Shown here: one piece after another, positions 53,319 through 61,313 of the stretch
How the letters are laid out: each line of letters begins with the position of its first letter
Position numbering within the stretch: position 1 is the stretch's first letter
Origin: Nitrospirota bacterium
GTDB taxonomy: Bacteria > Nitrospirota > Thermodesulfovibrionia > Thermodesulfovibrionales > JdFR-88
DNA length: 64,000 nucleotides
Assembly (NCBI GenBank): GCA_021789935.1
Contig: JAJYIR010000005.1
Coordinates: 37,139-101,138 of the forward strand
Direction: 5' to 3'
Program-made: the position numbers and the translations under genes
The notes under the pieces: model-generated
The model's input: only the letters and a program-made list of their open reading frames with translations
The model's database searches: none
What the model was told of the DNA's origin: nothing

Positions 53319-54604
53319 AGACGCGGATTGAGCTTGCGAAGGCCGGAATAATAACGGACGAGGTCAGGGAAGTCGCGCTGAAGGAAGGGATGGAGTCTGA
53401 GCGCCTGGCGATGGAGATAGCGGAGGGCAGCGCTGTTATCGCAAAAAACTCCGGACACGGCATAATTCCACTTGGCATAGGCAAAGGGCTCAAGACCAAG
53501 ATAAACGCGAACATCGGCACGTCGAAGGACAAAGACTCCTTTGAAGAGGAAAAAGCCAAACTCGATGTCCTGGCCGAATACGGGGCCGATGCGGTAATGG
53601 ACCTGTCCACAGGGGGAAGGATAAAGGACCTCAGGCGGCTGATCATCCATGAGTACCCTTTTTGCTTTGGCACCGTTCCCATTTATGAGGCGGCCGTCAA
53701 GGCCGTGGAGACCCGCGGGATGATAAAACACATGAGCGCGGACGATATGTTTTCCGCTGTCGAAGCGCATGCGGAGGAAGGGGTGGATTTCGTCACCGTG
53801 CATGCCGGCATTACCCGTAAGGCCATAGATAGGCTAAAATCGGAGGGGCGGGTGCTGGATGTGGTGAGCAGAGGGGGGTCGTTCCTGTTTGAATGGATGC
53901 TCTTTAACGGCCGCGAGAACCCTTTTTATGAAGATTACGGCAGGCTGCTTGCGATCGCAAAAAAATACGACCTCACCTTAAGCCTCGGTGACGCCATGCG
54001 TCCAGGCTGCATTGAGGACGCAACTGACAGGGCGCAGCTTGAGGAGCTTCTTGTCCTTGGCGAGTTGAGGGACGCTGCGCTTGATGCGGGTGTCCAGGTA
54101 ATAATAGAGGGGCCGGGCCATGTGCCGCTGAACCAGGTGGAGCTGAACATAAAGCTCCAGAAAGAGATATGCAAGGGCGCTCCCTTCTATGTGCTTGGCC
54201 CACTTGTTACGGATATCGGCGTGGGTTATGACCATCTCGTAGGCGCTATAGGAGGGGCTGTGGCCGGAGCCGCCGGGGCGGATTTCCTGTGCTACCTGAC
54301 CCCTTCCGAGCATATCCGGCTGCCCAGCGTCGAGGATGTAAAGGAGGGGCTCATAGCCTCAAAGATAGCGGCCCACGCGGCGGACCTCGCGAAGGGCATA
54401 CCGGGGGCCATGGACAAAGACAGAAAGATGGCCCGCATGAGAAAGGCCCTGGACTGGGACGGCATGATCGGCATGAGCTTTAACCCCGGAAAGGTGACCG
54501 GATACCGCGCGGCCGTTCCTCCAACCGAAAAAAATGTCTGCTCAATGTGCGGAGAGTTCTGCGCGATCAAGACAGTGGAGAGGGCGCTGAAGGAGAAGAA
54601 ATAA
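53315..54604 (+). CDS. thiC: Phosphomethylpyrimidine synthase ThiC
   Basis: 429 residues, the shorter form common in anaerobes and lacking the N-terminal domain of the Escherichia coli enzyme. LPLGIG-type region, NANIGTSKD, MDLSTGG, FVTVHAGI, and the C-terminal Fe-S motif C-x2-C-x4-C in CSMCGEFCAIK. Radical SAM conversion of AIR to HMP-P. Last gene of the riboswitch operon, converging with uspA. Confidence 0.96.
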   Translation: MKTRIELAKAGIITDEVREVALKEGMESERLAMEIAEGSAVIAKNSGHGIIPLGIGKGLKTKINANIGTSKDKDSFEEEKAKLDVLAEYGADAVMDLSTGGRIKDLRRLIIHEYPFCFGTVPIYEAAVKAVETRGMIKHMSADDMFSAVEAHAEEGVDFVTVHAGITRKAIDRLKSEGRVLDVVSRGGSFLFEWMLFNGRENPFYEDYGRLLAIAKKYDLTLSLGDAMRPGCIEDATDRAQLEELLVLGELRDAALDAGVQVIIEGPGHVPLNQVELNIKLQKEICKGAPFYVLGPLVTDIGVGYDHLVGAIGGAVAGAAGADFLCYLTPSEHIRLPSVEDVKEGLIASKIAAHAADLAKGIPGAMDKDRKMARMRKALDWDGMIGMSFNPGKVTGYRAAVPPTEKNVCSMCGEFCAIKTVERALKEKK

Positions 54605-54622
54605 AAAAAGTAAAAAACTATT

Positions 54623-55099
54623 TTATTCGATAATGCTCAGGGCGGCCCCCGCGCCGCGATGGGCTATCTCCAGGGTGACGCTTCCGCGGAGGAAGTGGCT
54701 TGCCCTGTCATGCTTGCAGTGGCCGATAAGCAGAGTGTCGTAGCCTCCGCTTCTGGTCTCATCCAGGATGCGGTCTGCCGCGTCCACCGTGTCCGAGGCG
54801 TCCTTTATTATTATTTGCTCATGTTTGATCCCTTTTTGTAGAAGGGCCTCAAAAGCTTCCCTGAAAGAGGGCTCAAACCTCTTGCGCTGTTCTTCCTTCC
54901 ATTGCTCGAAAAAACGCCTGCGCTCGCTCTTTTCCTCTTCGTTCAGCATATGCCCTTCGTCCCAGAAGACGGCGGGCATGGGGAGCACATGAAGAAGCGT
55001 TATCTGAAGGCCGGGCATGCCTTGGAAATGGCTCGCCGCGTACCTCACCGCCTTCATCGAGCACTCCGAGCCGTCAATGGGAATGAGCATTTTGTTCAT
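54623..55099 (-). CDS. Universal stress protein (UspA family)
   Basis: 158 residues, single domain: MLIPIDGSECSMKAVRYAA at the start and the ATP-binding region GGYDTLLIGHCKHDRASHFLRGSVTLEIAHRG near the end; the usual G-x2-G-x9-G-S is altered, with HCKHDR where G-R/S is expected, so ATP binding may be weakened. An insert of charged residues (EEEKSERRRFFEQWKEEQRKRFE) forms a long helix. Monocistronic. Confidence 0.87.
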   Translation of the reverse strand: MNKMLIPIDGSECSMKAVRYAASHFQGMPGLQITLLHVLPMPAVFWDEGHMLNEEEKSERRRFFEQWKEEQRKRFEPSFREAFEALLQKGIKHEQIIIKDASDTVDAADRILDETRSGGYDTLLIGHCKHDRASHFLRGSVTLEIAHRGAGAALSIIE

Positions 55100-55245
55100 T
55101 CGGCCCCCTTCCTGTTTTCTTAACTCCCGCCCTTTTTCCTATTCAGAGTGTATCACGAGTTGCCGGGTTAAACCATTTCGGAGGCGGCCATTAAAGGGGG
55201 TATGCTCCGGCCCCGGGATGCGGCCTCCTCTTTTTTTTTTTGACT

Positions 55246-55275
55246 TTGGCATGGGGCGGCTGTTCACTGTAAAAT
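55246..55275 (+). promoter_or_regulatory. Promoter directly abutting the ABC-F start (leaderless candidate)
   Basis: TTGGCA (55246-55251), 18-nt spacer, TAAAAT (55270-55275); the ATG is at 55281, only 5 nt after the -10, so transcription would begin at or next to the start codon. No ribosome site is visible. Confidence 0.45.
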
Positions 55276-55280
55276 ATAGG

Positions 55281-57158
55281 ATGCTTCAGGCAAGCGGTAT
55301 CATAAAGACATACGGCAGGCATGTGATCTTTGACGGGGCATCCTTCACATTGGGCCCCGGGGAACGCGCCGGGCTTGCCGGGAGAAACGGCTCCGGGAAA
55401 ACCACGCTTTTCCGCCTGATACTGGGCAGGGAACTGCCAGATGAGGGCGCGATAAGCATGCCAAGGGGTTATAAGGCCGGACACCTCTCCCAGCAGATAC
55501 ATTTTTCCGCCGGTACGATCCTGGGTGAGGCCATGCTGGGGCTGGCGGCAAAAAACGGCCACCCTCCTCTGGAGAGTGAGGCTTACAGGGCCAAGGCGGT
55601 ACTGATGGGGCTGGGCTTCCAGGCGGAGGACTTTTCCCGCCATCCGCTTGAGTTGTCCGGCGGGTTCCAGGTGAGGCTGAACCTGGCGAAACTCCTCCTG
55701 GAGGAGCCGAACCTGCTGCTCCTAGACGAACCCACCAATTACCTGGACATAGTCTCCTCCCGTTGGCTGGGGCAGTTCCTCAGGAATTGGAAGGGCGAGC
55801 TGATGCTGATAACCCATGACAGGGATTTCATGGACGCCGTCACGACCGTTACCATGGGAATACACCGGGCAAGGATAAAGAAAATAGCCGGCGGCACGCA
55901 TAAGCTTTATGAACAGATCCTGGAGGAGGAAAACATCTATGAGCGCACCCGCTCAAACGATGAAAAAAGACGCAGGGAGCTGGAGGAATTCATAAACCGG
56001 TTCAGGGCCCAGGCCACCCGGGCCAGCGCGGTGCAGTCCAAGATAAAAGGCCTGCAAAAAAAGGGAAGACTCGAAAAGCTGTCAAAGGAAAAAGGGCTTG
56101 AGTTTGAGTTCAACTACGCTCCGCACGAAAGCAAATGGCTGATGAAGGCAGAGAATGTGTCGTTTGGCTATGCTCCTTCAAATCCGCTGTTTAAGGATTT
56201 TGGCCTCTCAGTGGGCAGGAACGACCGCATAGCCGTTATCGGCAGAAACGGACAGGGAAAGACAACGCTCCTGAAACTTTTGGCCGGGGAACTGGAACCA
56301 GGGGACGGCGGCATAAGCTACAGCGGCAAGACGGCGCCTGCCCATTTCGGGCAGACAAATATCTCGCGCCTGGACCCTTCCAGAACCGTGGAAGAGGAGA
56401 TACTGGCTTCAATGCCGGGACTTGGCCGGGGGGCCGCCCGTAATATCTGCGGGGCCATGCTCTTCAGTGGAGACGACGCCCTGAAAAAAATATCCGTTCT
56501 TTCCGGGGGAGAGAAGAGCCGCGTCCTCCTGGGAAGGCTTATTGCCCAGCCCGCGAACCTGCTTTTGCTGGATGAGCCCACTAACCATCTGGACATGGAA
56601 TCCATTGACGCCCTTGTCGAGGCCATAGGGGCTTTTGAGGGTGCCGTAATAATGGTTACCCACAGCGAGATGGTATTGCGCGCCCTGGCCACACGCCTTG
56701 TGGTTTTCGACGGCGGACAGGTGAAGGTTTTCGAGGGCACATACGAGGACTTCCTGGACCGGGTGGGCTGGAAGAGCGAGGCTGCGGCCTTGCCCGCGGA
56801 AAACGGAAGGCCGGAAAAAAATGACGGCAAGGTGGTAAACAGAAAGGATATAAGGCGGGCCCGGGCGGAGCTTGTTACCGAGCGCTCCAGGGTGCTCGGC
56901 GGCTTCCAGTCAAAGATTAACGAGACCGAGGAGAAGATAGTAAGTTTCGAAGAGCAGGTGGAAAATGACAGCCGGGCTCTCATAAGCGCATCCATGCAGG
57001 GTGACGGCGGGGAGATAAAGAGGCTTTCAAAAGTCATCCATGACGCCAAAGGCAGGATAGAAATGCTTTTTGAAGAGCTGGCGGCGGCCACGGAGGAACT
57101 TGAAACCAGGCGCGGAGAGTTTGAGTCGCGCTTGAACGGGCTGGGCGGACCGGAATAA
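55281..57158 (+). CDS. ABC-F family ATPase (Uup-like)
   Basis: 625 residues from ATG 55281. Two ABC domains without membrane part: GRNGSGKTT with LSGGFQVRLNLAKLL and DEPTNYLD, then a basic interdomain linker (about 225-290, the P-site tRNA interaction motif region), then GRNGQGKTT with LSGGEKSRVLLGRL and DEPTNHLD, and a C-terminal coiled coil (about 525-620). Such proteins act on the ribosome in translation or antibiotic protection; the C-terminal coiled coil resembles Uup. The upstream extension of the frame is antisense to uspA and not used. Its 3' end GGACCGGAATAAG recurs 14 nt later as GGACGGATAAG. Confidence 0.92.
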   Translation: MLQASGIIKTYGRHVIFDGASFTLGPGERAGLAGRNGSGKTTLFRLILGRELPDEGAISMPRGYKAGHLSQQIHFSAGTILGEAMLGLAAKNGHPPLESEAYRAKAVLMGLGFQAEDFSRHPLELSGGFQVRLNLAKLLLEEPNLLLLDEPTNYLDIVSSRWLGQFLRNWKGELMLITHDRDFMDAVTTVTMGIHRARIKKIAGGTHKLYEQILEEENIYERTRSNDEKRRRELEEFINRFRAQATRASAVQSKIKGLQKKGRLEKLSKEKGLEFEFNYAPHESKWLMKAENVSFGYAPSNPLFKDFGLSVGRNDRIAVIGRNGQGKTTLLKLLAGELEPGDGGISYSGKTAPAHFGQTNISRLDPSRTVEEEILASMPGLGRGAARNICGAMLFSGDDALKKISVLSGGEKSRVLLGRLIAQPANLLLLDEPTNHLDMESIDALVEAIGAFEGAVIMVTHSEMVLRALATRLVVFDGGQVKVFEGTYEDFLDRVGWKSEAAALPAENGRPEKNDGKVVNRKDIRRARAELVTERSRVLGGFQSKINETEEKIVSFEEQVENDSRALISASMQGDGGEIKRLSKVIHDAKGRIEMLFEELAAATEELETRRGEFESRLNGLGGPE

Positions 57159-57187
57159 GGGGACGGATAAGCTGCCGTGGGACGCCG

Positions 57188-58024
57188 TTATTTCTGAACG
57201 GGTTTTTTGTTTCTTTTTCTTTTTCTTTTTCCCAATTCTTTCTTTGTGAATGCGCAGGAGCTGACAAAATCTTCTATATGAAGAACGGCCCTTCGCCCTT
57301 CGCCGGTCTGCGGCAGGCAGGATGCAAGGTCCCTGGCGTAATGCCTTCCTGAAAATAAGCGGAACGTTGTTTTGAAGTTGATGCCGAAGACCCAGGAGAG
57401 AAGCAGGAGCTTGTAATCATTGAGGCTCTTGACCAGGGCTATCGGGACCACCCGGTTTTCGAGGATGACCGGGATTATCTCTGCGGAAACATCCGCCCCT
57501 TCGGGAAGGCCCAGGCCCGCCGCGGCCGCCCTGCTTTGCGCGGGTTGGGCGAAATATTGGAGCATTACCTTCCAGATATCGAGCTTGTCGGCATCGCGGA
57601 GGAGCTTCAGGAAAAAAACTGCCCTCCTGTCCAGCCTGGGGATGGCATAAGCGTTATGGTATTTTACGGACCGGATAATTAGAGACTGCTCGCTGCGGGA
57701 AAGGCCTTCCAGAAATCTCTCTTTCAGGAGGACCTCCGCCCCGATGAGACCATGATTTATCGAAGTCCTGTCATCGAAGGTCCTGAACTTTGCATATTGC
57801 GGGAACCTTCCCGTATCGTGCAGCAAGGCAGCGGTCCGGGCTATAAGCGCGTCTTTTTCATCAAGGCCTTCACCCCGGCATATGAAACCCATGTCCCGGC
57901 AGACGTTTAGAGTGTGGGTCCGCTTAAGCGCGATGTTCCGCTGTTCGGACGGATCTCCCATCCGGTAGGTCCGGACGTATTTTAAAAACCGCCCTTTCAG
58001 GCGTGCAAAGTCTTCTTCTGTCAT
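57188..58024 (-). CDS. HD-domain metal-dependent phosphohydrolase
   Basis: 278 residues: HTLNVC (first His), LLHDTGRFPQY (HD doublet), NHGLIGAEVL and VKYHN (further His), and RDADKLDIWKV (terminal Asp). A single HD domain without GYP; nucleotide hydrolase or dinucleotide phosphodiesterase is possible. The C-terminal tail LGKRKRKRNKKPVQK is encoded by (AAAAAG)n repeats and probably disordered. Converges with the ABC-F gene. Confidence 0.85.
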   Translation of the reverse strand: MTEEDFARLKGRFLKYVRTYRMGDPSEQRNIALKRTHTLNVCRDMGFICRGEGLDEKDALIARTAALLHDTGRFPQYAKFRTFDDRTSINHGLIGAEVLLKERFLEGLSRSEQSLIIRSVKYHNAYAIPRLDRRAVFFLKLLRDADKLDIWKVMLQYFAQPAQSRAAAAGLGLPEGADVSAEIIPVILENRVVPIALVKSLNDYKLLLLSWVFGINFKTTFRLFSGRHYARDLASCLPQTGEGRRAVLHIEDFVSSCAFTKKELGKRKRKRNKKPVQK

Positions 58025-58128
58025 GGTGTGCCGTTCCTGCTCCCCTCACCCTCCGATTTTATAACCTGCCTTCAGGATCAAAAAAAATCCTGCAATGTTA
58101 AAACATAAAACATGGAATTAATAACGGA

Positions 58129-58176
58129 CTGCCTGAAAAGGTTCAGACAGCCGGGTGCCCCTAAACAGCCGGGTGC
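58129..58176. repeat. In-frame 18-nt post-stop duplication plus hairpin
   Basis: On the minus strand GCACCCGGCTGT occurs at the end of the metallophosphoesterase gene and again 18 nt later (plus-strand 58165-58176 and 58147-58158). Both read H-P-A-V then a stop (TAG, then TGA) in the same frame. A hairpin CTGCCTGAA/TTCAGACAG with a 4-nt loop (58129-58150) follows, without T-run. Confidence 0.85.
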
Positions 58177-59438
58177 AATGTAAGCAGGGTTATCTCCGGA
58201 GGCACATCGATGCGCACCGGTATCCAGATCGTACCCAGTCCCCTGTTCACATACAGGGCGGCCGCTCCGCTGCCGGGCACGGAGGCTTCATGTCCTTGCG
58301 GGCCGGAAGGGAGATTATACATACCCGCCGTGAACTCCGTGTAGAAAAGCGCGGGGCTCAGCTCTTTGCCGCCGGCCCCGATGCTGATTTGACCGCCATG
58401 AGTATGCCCGGCCAGGCTCAGCTCTATTCCCAGCGCGGCTGCCCGGTAAAAAGAGTTGGGGTTGTGGGAGAGCAGTATGTTCGGCATGCCCTTGCGTACC
58501 AGGGCATCTACGCCGTCAAGCATTTTCATCTTCCAGCCGGGTGAACCTTGCTGCGGCTGGTAATCTACTCCGATCATATTGATCTTTTCACCCCGCCATT
58601 CCAATTCAGCGTTCTGCATGCGCAACAACTTCATTCCATAACGATGAAAGAGTTTCTGCGACAGATGCTCCGTCCTGGTATATCTTTCGTGATTGCCGTT
58701 GCAGCCCCATACGCCAAGTGGAGCGCGAAGCCGGCCCAGCTCTGAAATACAATCTTCAAGAGGGTCCCCCTTCCAGCTTATGAAATCGCCGGTGACAACG
58801 GCGAGATCGGCCCCTAACTGGTTGGCCGTTTCAACTGCGCGACGCACCTCGTCACACGGCATGAAATCGCCCGCATGAATGTCGCTAAGCTGCACGATCT
58901 TCAGCCCATCGAGGTTTTTAGGCAAGTTCGCGACAGGGACGTCCACTCTTCTGACGTGATATTTCATCCGCGCGCTGTAGCCGTATGCGAGCGCCAGAAA
59001 CGGGGCGCTGCCTGCCAGGAAGGCGCAATATCGCAAAAAGGTGCGCCGCGATCTTCCCTGGCCGCTGCCGCCGCCACGCAAGGCGGGAACGGCATTTGAT
59101 GCCAGCCACCCGGTAATCCGCACGGCAGCCATCGCCATCAACCCCAGAAAAGATGCGAACAGCCAACCCCTTGCAGCGGTGAAAACCCAGTACACAAAAC
59201 CCTGGTGCGGGAAAAAGCTCATCATGAACGGGTCCATGCCGGTTGCAAACAGGACCATGCCGGCCGCCACCCAAAGGCACCGGAGTAATTTTCTTAATGC
59301 CGGCCGCCTGACAGAGCCGGATAGCCGCCATGCCTTCGCAAACCAGATGCCCTGGGCAAGATACAACACGGACATGGCCGCAAGATAGGTGCCCCCATGG
59401 GAAATTCTGGCGTAAATGTGCTTAAAAAGAATTATCAC
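58161..59438 (-). CDS. Membrane metallophosphoesterase with internal Arg-Arg segment
   Basis: 425 residues. The first about 125 residues hold three to four membrane helices; then GRSRRTFLRYCAFLAGSAPF, an R-R-x-F-L motif followed by another hydrophobic helix, which looks like a Tat or membrane-anchor signal placed internally; then the phosphoesterase domain with QLSDIHAGD, VTGDFISWKG, GNHERYT, LSHNPN and AGHTHGGQ. Same general type as the 6796-7902 product but not closely similar. Substrate unknown; periplasmic placement of the domain is inferred. Confidence 0.84.
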   Translation of the reverse strand: MIILFKHIYARISHGGTYLAAMSVLYLAQGIWFAKAWRLSGSVRRPALRKLLRCLWVAAGMVLFATGMDPFMMSFFPHQGFVYWVFTAARGWLFASFLGLMAMAAVRITGWLASNAVPALRGGGSGQGRSRRTFLRYCAFLAGSAPFLALAYGYSARMKYHVRRVDVPVANLPKNLDGLKIVQLSDIHAGDFMPCDEVRRAVETANQLGADLAVVTGDFISWKGDPLEDCISELGRLRAPLGVWGCNGNHERYTRTEHLSQKLFHRYGMKLLRMQNAELEWRGEKINMIGVDYQPQQGSPGWKMKMLDGVDALVRKGMPNILLSHNPNSFYRAAALGIELSLAGHTHGGQISIGAGGKELSPALFYTEFTAGMYNLPSGPQGHEASVPGSGAAALYVNRGLGTIWIPVRIDVPPEITLLTLHPAV

Positions 59439-59555
59439 AATATTAAAATATTACCATTGCCTGAAATCGGATGACTGCAGCCCCCCGGAAAAAATTTGAT
59501 AGCGGGAAAAAGACGGCCCAAGAAAAATTCAGTCTTTTTGGGTTTTTGTTTTGTT

Positions 59556-61100
59556 TTATTTTATTTTTGTTTCTGTTTTTGTTTTTGCTGCCTGTCTTGG
59601 CGTAATATCGAATATGTGGGCCTGGTAACCATCAAGAATCACATGCAATCCCGCATTGGTTATCTCCGCCCCGTTCCGTTCGTATTCCCGCCCGTTCAGT
59701 TCATCAAGGAAAATATAGTCTTTCAGCCCGTCGAGCTCTGTAAGGGGGACCTTGCCCTGCGACCGGCCAGTGTCCATATTTACCACTACAAGCTTCAGCC
59801 TGCCGGGGGATTTCCACGTATAGGCGACAAGGTTTTGGTGCCCGCCTTCAGCAAACGGGAAAACGTCCTTCAACCGCCACTGGCCTTCGTGGAAGACGTC
59901 CTGGCCGGTAATGGAAAGCAGTTTTGCGTAAAAGGCCTGCACATCCTTTTCAGGCTCTTCGGGGAGAACATACCCGGCAATCTGCACGGGGATTCTTATC
60001 TTTTTCCCCTCCAGTTGTCCGTGATAAAAGAGCTTCATCCCCGGAAGCGTGGAAAAAAGCACGGCCGCTGCCCTGAGCCGCCAGGGGCCGAAGGCCGGAA
60101 GACTCCGGGGCTCATCGTGGTTTTCCAGGAAGCGGACAAGTTTTTTCTGGTAGCCGGTGTCGGCCGCCAGGTGGAGGTTTGTTTCCTGGGCGGAAGAAAA
60201 CCTGAGCCTGTCGTAAAGCGTTTTGTCATACATATAATCAAACCCCATCTCCATTAGCCGCCACTCGGTGTTCCAGTAAGCCTCCGCCATCAAAATCGAG
60301 CCTGGAGCGGCGGCACGGGCCTGCTCCCAGAACTCCATCGCGGCCGTCTCATCAGCGGGGAAAAAACTCCTCCAGTTCCGGGCGAAGATGTCATTAATGA
60401 CAAGCATGGCCATGTCGCACCTGAGGCCGTCAGAGTACCCGGCTATCTTCCTTAGTTCGGAGAGCATGGCTTTGCGCAGGGCCGGATTGAAATAATTAAG
60501 CTGGGCGGTGTCCGACCATGCCGGGAAATTCGGGTCTTTACCCCGCGCTATGTACCGGGTTTCTCCGTCTGCCCCGTTTATCCGGGAATAAAACGAGGGG
60601 TTTTTTTCATACCCGGCCCTGTCCGCCATGAAATAATAATCAGGATGCTCGGAAACCCATGGGTGGTCCGGGGCGGTGTGGTTGGGCACAAAATCGAGTA
60701 TAAGGCCTGTGCCGCGCTTGTTAAGTCCGGCCCTCACTGTTTGGAGCTCCTCCCAAGTGCCAATCATGGGGTCGGGCTCATATGCGGCTATTGAATAAGG
60801 CGAGCCGGCAACATCGGCGTCCTTCCAGCCGGGAAGGGCCGCGTCCAGATATTCCCTGAAGGGAGGCCATTCGGGGCCCTGCCTGAATATCCTCAACCCT
60901 GCGCTGCTTCTTTTCCATACCCCCATCAGCCATACGTAATCGAATCCCGGCGCCAGCAGCCTGTCCCATTCTTCCTCCGGGACGGTCCCGAGCGTGGAGC
61001 GCTTGCCGTTTTTTTTAGATATCTCAGACAACCACTGTGCAGTGTTTATTTCATAGAGGCGCGGATTTTCCCTGCGGCCGGTCAAAATCCTGCCCTTCAT
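59556..61100 (-). CDS. GH13 (alpha-amylase family) enzyme, second copy type
   Basis: 514 residues without signal peptide. Motifs: DFVPNH (136-141), GLRCD with nucleophile Asp229, MAEAYW with Glu273, and ENHDEPR with Asp329; a C-terminal beta domain ends GYQAHIFDI. It is clearly different from the 288-1643 enzyme. Start-region YEINTAQWL resembles bacterial intracellular alpha-amylase-like proteins. The last about 12 residues (KTKTETKIK) come from (AAAAAC)n repeats that continue past the stop. Its ATG overlaps the stop of a 29-codon ORF, implying translational coupling. Confidence 0.88.
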   Translation of the reverse strand: MKGRILTGRRENPRLYEINTAQWLSEISKKNGKRSTLGTVPEEEWDRLLAPGFDYVWLMGVWKRSSAGLRIFRQGPEWPPFREYLDAALPGWKDADVAGSPYSIAAYEPDPMIGTWEELQTVRAGLNKRGTGLILDFVPNHTAPDHPWVSEHPDYYFMADRAGYEKNPSFYSRINGADGETRYIARGKDPNFPAWSDTAQLNYFNPALRKAMLSELRKIAGYSDGLRCDMAMLVINDIFARNWRSFFPADETAAMEFWEQARAAAPGSILMAEAYWNTEWRLMEMGFDYMYDKTLYDRLRFSSAQETNLHLAADTGYQKKLVRFLENHDEPRSLPAFGPWRLRAAAVLFSTLPGMKLFYHGQLEGKKIRIPVQIAGYVLPEEPEKDVQAFYAKLLSITGQDVFHEGQWRLKDVFPFAEGGHQNLVAYTWKSPGRLKLVVVNMDTGRSQGKVPLTELDGLKDYIFLDELNGREYERNGAEITNAGLHVILDGYQAHIFDITPRQAAKTKTETKIK

Positions 61101-61186
61101 ATTACAGCCGTCCCGTGGTCCGGCAGGCTATTTCTCTTGTCCATTTTTTGTTTCCCGTAATTTTGTTTCCCGTATTTGTTCTCCAT
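61097..61186 (-). CDS. 29-codon ORF with YGKQN repeat, coupled to GH13
   Basis: From ATG 61186 the frame reads MENKYGKQNYGKQKMDKR followed by NSLPDHGTAVI and ends TGA overlapping the GH13 ATG (ATGA at 61100-61097). GAGAGG lies 7 nt before the ATG, a usable ribosome site. The DNA contains an exact 14-nt unit (TTTTGTTTCCCGTA on the plus strand at 61146 and 61161) with a 15-nt period, giving an in-frame five-residue repeat. Could be a leader peptide for the GH13 gene; family unknown. Confidence 0.5.
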   Translation of the reverse strand: MENKYGKQNYGKQKMDKRNSLPDHGTAVI

Positions 61187-61313
61187 ACGTGGGCCTCTCA
61201 ATTGCCCTATTGTACTAAAAATAATCCGTTGCGGGAATATGCCAGGCAGGGAAGGGCCGTGAAAAGCTCTTGCCGGGGCCATTTTGGGGTGGAGAAACTC
61301 CGGGAGGGAAACT

